Notes under the pieces: model-generated
Told to the model about the DNA's origin: nothing
Database searches by the model: none
What the model saw: only the letters and a program-made list of their open reading frames with translations
In this document: piece after piece, positions 13,111 to 24,200 of the stretch
Layout: every line of letters starts with the position of its first letter
Numbering within the stretch: the stretch's first letter is position 1
Assembly: GCA_009741485.1 (NCBI GenBank)
Contig: CM019236.1
Location: 41,588,805-41,652,804, forward strand
DNA length: 64,000 bases
From: Malurus cyaneus samueli
Taxonomy: Eukaryota > Chordata > Aves > Passeriformes > Maluridae
Reading direction: 5' to 3'
Made by a program: the position numbers and the translations under genes

Positions 13111-15359
13111 GTGAGTTTTTGGGCAACTCAGACATTTCTTCTCTCTCAAGTGCTTTTCAGAAACCTAAAAACCAAATGTACCGTTGGCTATGAATCAGCA
13201 CTTCAGGGATGTCAGGCAGTAATTACAGGCATCATAGGCAGTCAATTTTGTAATTTGCCTCTGGATAATTTAATTTAATCTGCCCAACAATGCCCATGCC
13301 ATATCCTTTGTCTTTCCATGTTTCATGAATTACAATTTGCACACTGCAGGGCTCTTACCTAGTGGCGACTAAAACCCAGCATGTTTATGTAGCGTATTTG
13401 CTGAGTTTGTCCTGCCAAAAACCAGTTGTTCACCCATGGAATCACATCTGTCTGCAGCCTCTGCTTCTTCTTTGTGGGGTTGCTAAGTACCTTGGTGATA
13501 AAAGCCTTTGAGGACTGGGCACACCTGAGTGTTAAAGAGCACTTCTATGCTGCCAGCTGCATAACCTGTGAAGCTCAATGTGCTTTGAAACTCATCAGAA
13601 CACCTGACAATGGCCTACTGCAGAAATCTGTTGCTCTATCGCTGGCCTTTCAGTAGCATGGGCACTAGTATAATGTTTGGAAACAGGAATGTGCATTAAA
13701 TATGTAACTACAGACCGTGCTCATTTGTACCAAATATAAATGCTAGCAAGGGCTTGAATTCTGAGCTGAAACTCATCCTAATTACTGTCTGATCACATCA
13801 AAGATGTGTAAACATAGGCTGTCATTTCTCTTTGCCCATATGTTCAAGTGCTTGTGTGTAGCACCCTGCCTTGCTTTTGCATGCCCATCTCAGTATCTCT
13901 AAGTTTCTGCTGGCTCACATGTGTTGTGGCATTCCCAAATGCTTTGTCCCTTTTCCATCTCCAGCTATTTTTCCTCTGTTGTCTTCAGTCCCTGTAAACT
14001 CTCCGTGGACATCCCCGTCTGGCAATTCCAGCATGGCTGGATCATCTGACCTCATCTCCAATCAGAATTACCACTACTGTAATTACACATTAAATATTTG
14101 CATTACATATTCAGTAAGGGTCTCTACTGCCTGTGTTATGTAAGAATCATAGCATGAGAACTTTCTTGTGAATTAAGATGTACTGTATAATCATAGCTAA
14201 ATAAATCTAATGTGTAGTTTTTGTGGGATATTTCATGGTAAGTACAAGAAAGTACTAGATGAAGTCTGAGAAACATCTACAATGGTACTATAAAACAAAA
14301 CAGAGACCTACTTCTACATGATTCATCATCCAGGATTTTTGTCTAGACTTTTTTACAGGGGAAACTTAAAACACTTATTACTTTAAACAGTAAAAAATCT
14401 TGGTTTAGTACATTAATGATTTCCAGGCAAATTAAATATTAAAAGCAAAGTCTGTGAAGTGTAGCTTAAAATATCTGAAGCCAAGATTAAAAAAGAGAGA
14501 TCTTATCTGTGAGGTGTCTGTGTGGGGGCATGTGTGAGTGTTTGTGCAAGCCTGCCAGCACAAATGATTCAGGCTCATTTAAGAATGTGCAAAGTATTAA
14601 GAACAAAGAAAGGGCTGAGGAAAGATTTGTCAGTGATGATAAAATCAGAGAGACATTTCTTCCTTTATCTTTCATGATAGGAAATAATTAAAAATGGCAA
14701 GAACTGACCTCCAGCTTCCAGTCCAAACCGAAAGAATTAGGCCTAAAATATCAGCATAAGGAAATGTAATTATAAAGAAACACAGCAGATGCTACAGAGC
14801 CTTTTGTGGAGTGCTGAACACTCCCCAGGCAGAGAAAATATTCACATCAGAAGAAAATGAGATGAGAGATAGAGAGAAAGTAAGTTGTGTCTTGCAGTTG
14901 TGTCAGTCCCTGTAGGCTGCTTTGCAAATGTAAGGCAGTAGATAAAAAACATGGTAATTTTGATCTCTCTTCCTTCTTGGAATCATTTATTTGTTTACTG
15001 AAATGAATTTTTGGCTCTTAATTCTTGTGCAATTTTAGGAGCAGAACTGCCTTTTAGTTCTTTTTAGACAAAGCCTTGAAAGGCCTTCAAGCAGAACTTC
15101 TTGCCTCAAAGCAATGTACTGCAGTCCTCAAAAGGGGTGTGTTACCAGCTGCCGTCATACAGCAGAATAGTACCATAATAAATATTCATTGGTAGACTAT
15201 TTTAGGTCTGAGAATAAAGCCAGAATAAGTTTTATTCATGTTTAAAATGACAAAATCTTTGTGTTAGTAAAAAGATTGTTTCCCTTAGGTGTATATTTCT
15301 GTACATCCTTTGGTTCTTAGGAGGCGGATGTTGAAGTGGAACAGGTCTAACCTAGGGGT
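13111..15359. other. Gene-free AT-rich sequence
   Basis: No gene, CR1 piece or tandem repeat is visible. Short open frames occur but without codon bias. The open frame that starts in the exon-like segment continues past its donor-like site to 13278 without protein-like features. Confidence 0.5.
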
Positions 15360-15445
15360 TAAAAGACTGGCACTGCTCTGGGTTGCTTTACTATATATCC
15401 CTGAATAAGTGACTTAGGCCGGACCTCTAGGAAATGCTTGCCAAC
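15360..15445 (+). mobile_element. Possible MIR-type SINE core remnant
   Basis: The order of words around 'actggcactgctctgggttg' and 'ctgaataagtgacttaggcc' resembles the middle of an MIR SINE (a phrase of the type 'gggcaagtcacttaacc'). Similarity is weak and based on recall of the consensus. It could be chance. Confidence 0.2.
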
Positions 15446-16552
15446 AGTCTGGGGCAGAGCTCCCATTTTGGAAAGGGAGTAAAGCAGAAAGAAATTTGCT
15501 CTCATGCAGGCAAGCCTCAAAATGTCATCCTCAAATGATGCCTAGACTTAGGAAGCCTTTCTGAAAGAAAAAAACACAGTTGTTCTAGCATCCTCCTAAG
15601 CACCTTGTTGTTGAGAGGTATTAAGTGTACTATGGCAGAACATGGCTGGCAAGGGAGATTTCTTTCTGTTTGATTGCAATAATGTCAGGTGTCCATTTCT
15701 TGGCCTTTGCAGGAGCCCGCACTGCAGCTGAGGCAGGAAGCAGTCCTTTGGACCATTCACTGGGGTCAGGAAGTCAACTGTGGTGCCTTGATGAGCAGCT
15801 TGAGATGGTGTGCATAGTAAGGTGTAGAACAAAAATGTTAACTCCAGCAGGACTATAATAAACTGGGTTTGAAAAGATGGGTGTTCTTAACATCCTTGGT
15901 ATTTGTTTCAAGAGCTTTATATGAGCTGTATGATTTGGATTACATATATAGTTCCCTCTCCTTAGCATCACTTCATGTCCATCCATGTTATTCCTGATCT
16001 TCCTGTGCAGCAGTAGGAGTGCAGAATGTGCTGCACTATCCACTGGTATTTATCCTTAAAATCAGTCAGGTGTTGCATGAATCAAAGTAACAGTTAATTG
16101 CTTCCTAAGATGGATGTAGCCCCTCAAGCCTAGGAAAACACAGCCTTTCTACAAGCTACCTTGAAACTGAAATGAAAGGTTTTTCAGATTGTGATGGTGC
16201 GTGTTTTAAAATCTGGACCCATGTGGCAGACAGATATGAGAGAACAGAGGGAGAATATGAGGTGTGGCACCACAAGAAATTTGCCATGTGCTCTGGGATC
16301 TCCTGTTTTTTTTTTCTGTAGTATAGACATAAAGTACAATTTCTCACTGTCCACTTCAAACCTCTCACAATGGCTGCCAGCAGGGAAAAATACACATAAC
16401 CTGGTTATGGTTTTGTACTTCCTTGCATTGTCCCTGTTCTTATGTCAGAAATTGTGCCTGAGTGGTCAATGAACAAATGTTCAGAGCCCTGGGGCTGTGT
16501 CTGTTCTTTCCTCATTCAGTTTGCTAACTCCACAGCAAGTCCATGTTAACCG
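15446..16552. other. Gene-free sequence
   Basis: Nothing recognisable. Overlapping short open frames on both strands between 15.6 and 16.5 kb lack start context, codon bias and splice borders. Confidence 0.5.
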
Positions 16553-16617
16553 AATCACAGAATATCCTGAGTTGGAAGAGACCCACAACCATCACCAAGT
16601 TTAACTCCTGACAAATT
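16553..16617 (-). mobile_element. CR1 LINE 3' terminal fragment, antisense
   Basis: 'gaatcacagaatatcctgag' followed by 'ttggaagagacccacaacca' and 'tttaactcctga' is the antisense of the terminal CR1 3' untranslated region. Only the last 65 bp or so are left, which is typical of the extreme 5' truncation of CR1 insertions. The type with 'atatcctgagttggaag' resembles the CR1-X/Y group. Confidence 0.85.
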
Positions 16618-17656
16618 TTGGGCTTCTTTGTGCTAGCAATCTTGGGATGTTTTCTATACTTCTCTATTTACTGATGGATTTAAAGGAGAGAGGGTTGGGA
16701 TTTGGAGGGTGTTTGAAGCCTGTGTCTGCTGCTGCTGTGGACCTTGTACAGGAGCCCCGGGAAAATGCTGGCAAGGCAGGGCAGGGCAAGACACAGCCTT
16801 ATTCTCTGCTTTATCTCAATGCCTGTTGCTGCTCTTACTTGTTCTTTTAAAAAAGAAAGATATTTTACCCCCACTATAATGAGGTTTCTGCCTGAACTCT
16901 GTTATGGTCCATATCATAAAAGACATCCTAATGTTAGGAAGACCTGGAAATGAAGTTTCTTATTTCCTTTGTCTCCATGTACAGCTCTTCTTCATGGTCT
17001 TCTTTTAGACTTTCTTCATCACCTCTAGTCTCAATGTTCCAAGGAAAATAATAATGCATCTGGTCATAAATGTAAAGTTGCTCTTCTTACTCTTTTCTGA
17101 CTTCATGTTTCCTCCATGTCTCCTCTATTGTTCAAAGAGTGATGTCAGAAATAGGTTCAGAGTTGATCCTGCTGTTTCCCATCTGTCTGAGCCAACACAA
17201 TAAAGCCAAGTTCCTTGAAGCATTCAGCATCTTCAGTTTTTGGATGTGTGTATAGAAAAATGGTGTGAAAAGGGCTTCCTTATGAATGGATACCTTTATA
17301 AATACAAATATGGCAATTCCCTGTCCTTCAAGAAAGACCTCTGCCACCCAGTATCTCATTTGTTTTCAGAAAGAAAATACAGAGTATAATTGTAAGCTGG
17401 CTATTTCCCTCCTTTTTGGGAAAGTCAAAACTTTAATTGTATGAAACATATTTAATGTGCAGTGGAGTTTTCCAGATTGCTTTGTGTATTGTGAGACAGA
17501 GCTTGCGCCTCAGACTTCTTCTCATTACTTTCATGCTCTTCCGAAGCATTAGAAAACAGAGTTTAAAGTAAATTTTTTTTTAAAAAAATGTTCTTGCAAG
17601 TAGCGTTACAAACTGTAGCAAGTGGAAGAGCAAACAGTAAAAGTAATATAAAACAG

Positions 17657-17672
17657 AATATACATGTATATT
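17657..17672. repeat. 16-bp perfect palindrome
   Basis: 'AATATACATGTATATT' equals its own reverse complement. It is AT-rich and could arise by chance in this composition. Confidence 0.85.
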
Positions 17673-18730
17673 ATACGCATAATAGAACAATAAACATAAC
17701 CTTAGCCTACATTACAAAACCCAAAATTAAATAAGTAGTGGTTTATTGTCTGGTGATTTTGTGGCCCTGTTCAGCATTTGTGTCAGAAGAGAATTTAACT
17801 GACAAAGTGCAGTGTAAGCATTAGGCATTACTTATTCGGTGGAATTTTTCAAAACCTAGTAAAACATGATCTGCATTTTAAGGAAATTAGTTTAGAGCTA
17901 GAAATATTCAAGTATGGAAAAACTACCACTTCATCTATTTTTACCTAAAATAATTTTTCTTTCTCAGAATTGTTATTTAAACAGTGCTTAGAGATCTGTA
18001 ATGCTAAATTTAAAGTCCAGATGCTTAAGTGATGTCACAAAGAATTTTCAGCAAGAAGTTGAGTATATCAGTACAAATTTTTGTTTTCAAACCGTTGAGT
18101 TAATATACTAGTCAGGTCTTTTTGAGGAAGAGCCATGTCATCCATTCTTTTCTTTACAGAAAATAACTTACCTATTCTTAGTATAGACAACATTACTACT
18201 TCATGGAGACAAGGCACAAAAAATAATGTTATAGTGATAACCACTATATGGTGAGAACACACTGGGAAAAGATGTCAGACTACCGCATTAGAAAAGAGGG
18301 CTGGTGGAATTATTGCTTGTGGTTGTCTATTTGCCTGCCATCCTGCTGAGTGTTTACATTGATTGCAGTGCTAGTAGTTGTAATAACTGTTTGGTGTCAC
18401 AACTTCTGCATATTCATAGGCCTGGAAATCCTTTTCACTCCTCTGAGGGACTCAAGTGACATGGGAGGTGTTTTCACACTGCTTGGGGGCAGATAGCCAT
18501 TACTTGTGGTTTCTCTATTGTGATATGGCTGCTTTTTAGAAACCATGAAGAATCTGCTCAAAGGAGCTGGATGAATAAAGAGTACATGTAAAGCTCAGCC
18601 TGAGCTGCGTTATTTGCTATTGAGGGACTCGAACTGAAGTGGATTAGCAACCACTTAGTAGTAAACATTTGCCCATGACTACCTTAAAATTTAAGGCTGT
18701 ATTTAGGGATTATTGCCTACATTAAGAACA

Positions 18731-18747
18731 GAAGAAGAAGAAGAAGA
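18731..18747. repeat. Short (AAG)n microsatellite
   Basis: About five to six consecutive GAA/AAG units are present. No further role is visible. Confidence 0.85.
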
Positions 18748-19911
18748 CAGTTTTAAACAATGTTTAGAATGGGTTAGATGTGATTGTTCCATGGTCGGCA
18801 TTATCTTTGATGAAAATGGTTCTTTTCCGAGCCTTCCCGTTTCATCAGGGCAGCTTTAGTCCTGGTCAAAAGGCATCCTGAATGTCTGGGATTGCAACAG
18901 GCAAGATTTGGGTGAAGTGCTTCCTTTGTGCCTATGGGAATATGGTGGCTCATTTTCTCCCTTGACAGGGAGGAAACAAGGAATTATTAATGCTGTGATG
19001 TGTTGAACTACTTCAGTCACTGGAATTTAGAGGTCCTAGCTGTGGTTGAGAGGTAATTTAGATGATAAAGGTGGTGCCGTCTACTGTGAAAGCACTTCAA
19101 ATAGGAACATTCTTTTAAGCTCAGTTAGTCCTTGGGCTTGATCCAAATTTAAAGAGGTAAAAGAAGAAGTTTTTACATGGCTGCACCGGGAGCAAGATCA
19201 ATACTCTGCTCTCTGAAGACCTTTCAGTTTTTTCTGTTTTCTTCTAGCTTTTTCTCCCACCCCGCTTTTCCTTTATTCTGAGTTGCACATAAAAGCAAAT
19301 TTTGGGGTACTTAGGTGAAAAAATATCAGAACCACAAAAAGCAAATATGGCTCTAATTTTCACTTATCCCTATAGATGAAAAGCTTCATTGATAATCAGG
19401 AAGCAATTTGCAAGTGTGAGGAAATTCAGGAGCTGAGGATTATGTTGATAGAAACGATACTGTCCTTTTAAGTCTACTGCACTATTTTTCTAATTGAATG
19501 TTTTAGCCTTTAACTGATCACTTTTGATTTAATCGACACTGAATGCAATCCTTTTGCTCTTTGCTCTGCTGCAGTTGTAGCTAGCACAAGTCTAATTGTA
19601 CTGACATTGGGCCAGTTTGTTTGTTTTCCAGGAATGCAAAGTCTTATCCAAAGCCCTTAAGGTTTTCACTGAGGTTAGAATTCAGGGAGATTACTTTCAT
19701 TACCAGCAGATCATGTGTTTAATTAAAAAAAAAAGTAAATATCTACAATTTGTGCTGCTACATCTGCTAGTGGTGGATATGAGAATATTTAATATTTAAA
19801 TTAGTTGTGAAAATGAGACTAGTTAATTTTAAGTATTAATCTGTGGCTAATACCTCTCAAATCTCAAGAGAAAATATACCATTCTGTTTATGTTGCTTAA
19901 GAAAGTAAAGT

Positions 19912-19990
19912 TTGTTTTGATTTAAAAAAATATTGTAATTTACTTTACAGCAGCACTTGTTTTGATTTAAAAATATTGTAATTTATTTTA
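19912..19990. repeat. Tandem duplication of about 35 bp, period about 45 bp
   Basis: The segment starting 'ttgttttgatttaaaa' and running through 'atattgtaatttactttа-like' sequence occurs at 19912-19947 and again at 19957-19990, differing by two A residues in the A run and one substitution near the end. The 9-bp spacer between the copies is unrelated. Confidence 0.85.
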
Positions 19991-20247
19991 TCTTGGCTTT
20001 GAAAATGACCAAAGCAATATTTGGCTGTACCATGGGAGTATGCTGTGTGTCTCTGTCAGTGTCTTAACATTAAAGCCCTTCTGACAAATATCTAAGTCTC
20101 TTGCACAATATATTGAAATTCTGCTGTTTTGAGTTATACTTGAACTTACTGTACAGCACCTATGGCTTTCAAAGCTGTTAAGGCTGAAAATTGATGATAG
20201 CAATGCTGAGCTCTTGCACTTTCCATAAAAAGTGTCTCTTCAGTTCA

Positions 20248-20390
20248 TTGATGAAGAACATGAAACAGTGAGAAGATAAACGATTTATTTACCTGATATC
20301 ACCTGATAAGTCACTAGCAGAACCTAAGAGAAAGGAGGGTCAAGTCACTTTTTGTAACCACCATGCTGCACTTGACTCCTTGCCTCTGTA
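20248..20390 (+). mobile_element. MIR-like SINE remnant
   Basis: The run 'gatgaagaacatgaaacag', 'tgataagtcactagcagaac' and, further on, 'accaccatgctgc' follows the order of the MIR SINE core and 3' half (a gatgaggaaactgaggc-type phrase, then a gtagcagagc-type phrase, then the ccac.atgctgc end). Divergence is strong, as expected of an ancient copy in a bird. The assignment rests on remembered consensus. Confidence 0.5.
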
Positions 20391-20781
20391 GCCATCCTTC
20401 ACTGTGTCCAATTTGTATCAATATCGTAAGAAATCATAGAAAATTAAAAAAGCATTCCAAAACAATGTTGGAAATCTGTTTTGTGGCTTTGCCATACATT
20501 TTTTCCTATTTTGTTTGTGAAGTCAAAGGTTATTTACATGAAGCAAATATTGCTCCTCTGGTTTTTCTTCCTAGCTGTTTTCCTCTTTTTATGCAAAATA
20601 CTTTCTCTGTTTCTGATGTCAGACTTTTCCGTGGGAGCCAATTAAGAAGTTGCCACCTTTGCTGCATGACAGGATAAAAAAAACAGTTGATGTCGTCCAG
20701 GATAGGGGTGAATACTTTTTATCAAGTTTAAATGAGAGTAAAATTCATATTGACTTTTACAACGGAAATCAGAGATTATGG
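20391..20781. other. Gene-free sequence
   Basis: Nothing recognisable. A plus-strand open frame at 20363-20677 has no codon bias and begins inside the MIR-like element. Confidence 0.5.
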
Positions 20782-21179
20782 TTATGCCTCCTTTCCAGCT
20801 TCTTTCCTGTTACTTGCATCTCCTAACTTGACATTCTTCTCCCTGAGAGGCTTCATCTCAGTGTTTATCTCTGTGTGGGCTGGCTGTCCACAATGACATT
20901 TTAGTAAAACCCTTGTATTTATCCAGCTGGTGTTTTGCTCCAGGTGCTTCTGAGAGATGGAGCAAACATTAAATGCTGGGTTACTGGCTTTCACTCCTGC
21001 TATCCCTTTTTCCAGAGTCTTGAGGGAGGTCAGCAGCTGCACATCTTCTCTGGAGAGGGCAACAGTGCCCAGCACGATAGCATATCCTGACTTTGCCAGA
21101 ACCTTTGTGCTTCCTGCTGGGAAAATGTCACAGAGGGCTATGCCAGCTATACACATGGTAGGGGGGATTCAGTTTCCAC
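20782..21179 (-). CDS. Candidate exon or small ORF, unidentified protein
   Basis: The minus strand has a 124-codon open frame (ATG at 21156, stop at 20782). The codons have a clear preference for G or C in third position (many CTG, GTG, GCC), unlike the AT-rich flanks. Just upstream on the same strand is a good splice-acceptor-like tract, ending in AG at 21180, so 21156-21179 would be a short leader in the same exon. The initiator context has A at -3. The product would be soluble and Lys/Glu-rich toward its C-terminus, with 'GYAIVLGTVALSREDVQLL' in the first half. I find no signal peptide, membrane segment or known domain. The overlapping plus-strand frame (20957-21214) is likely its shadow. 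It could be a lineage-specific gene, the last exon of a longer gene, or chance. Confidence 0.2.
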
Positions 21180-21214
21180 CTGAAACCGTGAAAAAAGGGG
21201 AAATGTTCAGGTAG

Positions 21215-24200
21215 TGGCAATGAAGAGGATTCATTAATTTGTTTCGTAATGAAAAATCTGAACTGAAGCAAAGGGTTCATTTTCTTGGGTCTAAAGAACT
21301 AAAATATGATTCAGTTTCTAAATGATGTATCATTTTGATCATGGAATTTAGATTGTCAGGTACTTGAAGAGTTGCAGATCCTTTCCCTTTGCTCATTGAA
21401 AGATTTTGCTGTGTTTGAAACCCAATCACAGGCTACTCTTGTTTCACTTTTTATTTATATGTTTGTATTCATTGATATATTTACTGTTCACTGTACTTCT
21501 AAAGTGAAGAATGCTCAGAGTATCACAGGAGGAAACCAGGACATAGGAGAAATCTAACTTTATGGCATTATTTTTCCTTTTCTAAAAGACTTCTTTCCCA
21601 TAATACACTGTCTTATATTCAGCAGAGGTTTTATTGTGTTTTGGCAAAACCTTATTTTTTCAATTATCCTGCAGTCTGTAGCAAATCCCTATTTTAAAAA
21701 CATAACCATGTGTCTGTAAATAGCACAGAAAGGATAGTTAATACTGACGTTTGTACCCCTTTATCCCTATATTCTGGAGCAGAATCTGTGATTTTGAAGT
21801 TTTTACCATTGAAACTATGTGGGAAAGGTGCAATAAGTGTGCTTTTCCTCAATTTTCCGTGAGGTGTAGCTGGGGGTAAGTTTGTGCTTCTGTGTCTTTC
21901 TCAAATCCTTCCTTTTATTTTGTTTCAATAAAGGAAGAAACTGAGATTACAAAGGCAAAAAAAAAAAAAAATTAAAAAAGCGAAAAAAACAAAGCAGAAA
22001 GTTACTAGAGAGAGAGTAATCATTCATAAGAATCACTGCTGTACAAAATGTAGCTAAGTGGAGCTGTGGAAGAAGCAGATGGTGTGAAGAACAGAAACAA
22101 TAATTTGGAAATTTTTTCTTCTGTCCCTTCTCTTTTTGTCATTCTTCTCTCCCACAGGTTGTTGACACAAGTCCTGAGAAGCTGATAAATTGTTAACAGT
22201 GCTTGCTTTAAAGTAATGAAAATATATCTCAGTAGAAATGAGCACAATAATATTAAAAGTATGTAAGGTAAGCAAAATTCTGAACACAATGAACTTTAAA
22301 AACTTTCTCCAAACTACTGATTAGTTCATTAAAATGCTGTCATTGCAAGAGATTTGCATGCAAGCTTTCACTGTAAAATATTCAGAGTATTTTTTTCTGC
22401 CAGCAATCTCAGAAACAGCTGAATGAAGTTATACTTCCAGTGCGCTATGTTTATTCCTGATATAAGAGAATTATTATACTATTACTGAAATTGCACTTAA
22501 TTTTCATGGTTTTGGCTCTTGGACCTTGTTTTGGGCAAAGCCTTCTAGGCTATGCTTAAGTAATACACTAACACAAACTTCATATCCTAAAGTATGTCAG
22601 AGTGAAATTAGGCATGTGCCCCAGTTGTTTACCAAGAGGGAATCATGACATCAGTGAAGGTAAATGAGGCTGCAGGGAAGATCAAGTCTCCACTGGCAGA
22701 ATTTTGTGCTGATTGTATTTCCTGCTGTTTAAGGACAAAGCTACGTTCTGCAAAAGTGAAGAGACTAATCAAAAGGGGAAGACAAATCCCAAGGACAGAT
22801 TGAAAAGTTGTTTTTTCTTTTCCTATTTTATTTGCCCCAGACCTTTATAACTTTATAGTAGAAGAATAAGAAGAGGGGAGCATTCAAATATTTGAACCCT
22901 CTATGGTAATAATAATGTTAAACATCCCAGGCACATTTTACATCTGTCCACTCAAGAGGAAAGGTAAATGTGTTTTAAAATTTCATGCCCTAGTTTGCTG
23001 CTCCTGTTAGTTTATAATCTGGTTCCTGTGCTACCCTACAGTCTATTATAATTTGTTTTATTACTTGGTGACTTTTGCTGTACAATTTGAAATGATAGAT
23101 AGTACTGAAAAAAGAAGTGCACTAACCATGCAGAGTTAAGTTAGCACATCCTTGTTCTTTTTACTTCTTTTATTCTTGAAACTATGTGGACTTTTGCTTC
23201 TACTATTCAAAATCACACTGCAATGAAATATTGATGAAAAGGAGATTATCAGGTTCCTACAGTAAATTGTGAGGCTTTAAATTCTTATGTTCAGTCCAAA
23301 TCCTAACGTGACCTTTGACTTCTAGAATGAAATGTTAAAGTTTTTAGGAGCTACAGCACTCAACACCTTCCTGCCTTTGGCTTTTTGACAAATACCATTG
23401 TGTCTTAGAGAGCTCTCTCTCGTCCTACTCAGATTTAGATTTTCAGTTTTGAAACCCTTATATGATTATATCCTAAAGTCTTTGAATTAAGCAAGTATTT
23501 CACGGGAAAATAGCTACTGAAAATTTTATTTGAAACTGTCTTTTTAACACTTGCTCCTAAGAACTGAGTCTCCTCCTGTGTAGATTATACACATTTAATT
23601 TCATTAAATGGGTGATCTTTAACTAGAGTAGAAAACTCAACAAGACTGCATAGACATTTTCTCATTTGGTTTTGAGAGCTGCTGTTTGATTTCAATTTAT
23701 CTTAATTGACTGGAGGAAGCTTAAAATAGTCTAAGTATCAAAAAGGGGCTGAAATGAGAAAAACTGTGACTTCTGGCAAATACAGTTTCTTCGGTGTAAA
23801 TATCTGTGTGGACACATTTGCTTCTTGGTCAAAGTGTAAAGAAAGCAATTTACTGAAAGTCAATAGCAAACTGCCAGGATTAGTTTTTTGTTCTTATTTT
23901 TTTTTGTTGTTGAAAGTTTATGCAACCTATTACTTCCTATTACTTCATTCTTGCTGATATTCCATCTAGAGTAAGCCTTCTATATTTAGAACCTTAAAAA
24001 GCATTTTTTTTTAGGTTTTATTTTTAAGTCTCAAAATAAATTGCACTAAGTTCAAACAGGGTGCTAAAAGTCACTTTTAATTTCTTCCCTGTCGAAACCT
24101 TCTAAAAATATGTCTGACTTTGTCTGGAGGGCTGTAGAATTTGATGTTGCTCTTGAACTTCTGCGCCCCCAAACGGAATATTTTTTGTTCTTTAAAGTAA

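Larger units (their letters stand above)
16618..20247. other. Gene-free AT-rich sequence
   Basis: No gene is supported. The stretch holds a 16-bp perfect palindrome at 17657-17672, a short AAG repeat at 18731-18747 and the tandem duplication at 19912-19990. The rest is AT-rich single-copy sequence. Confidence 0.55.
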
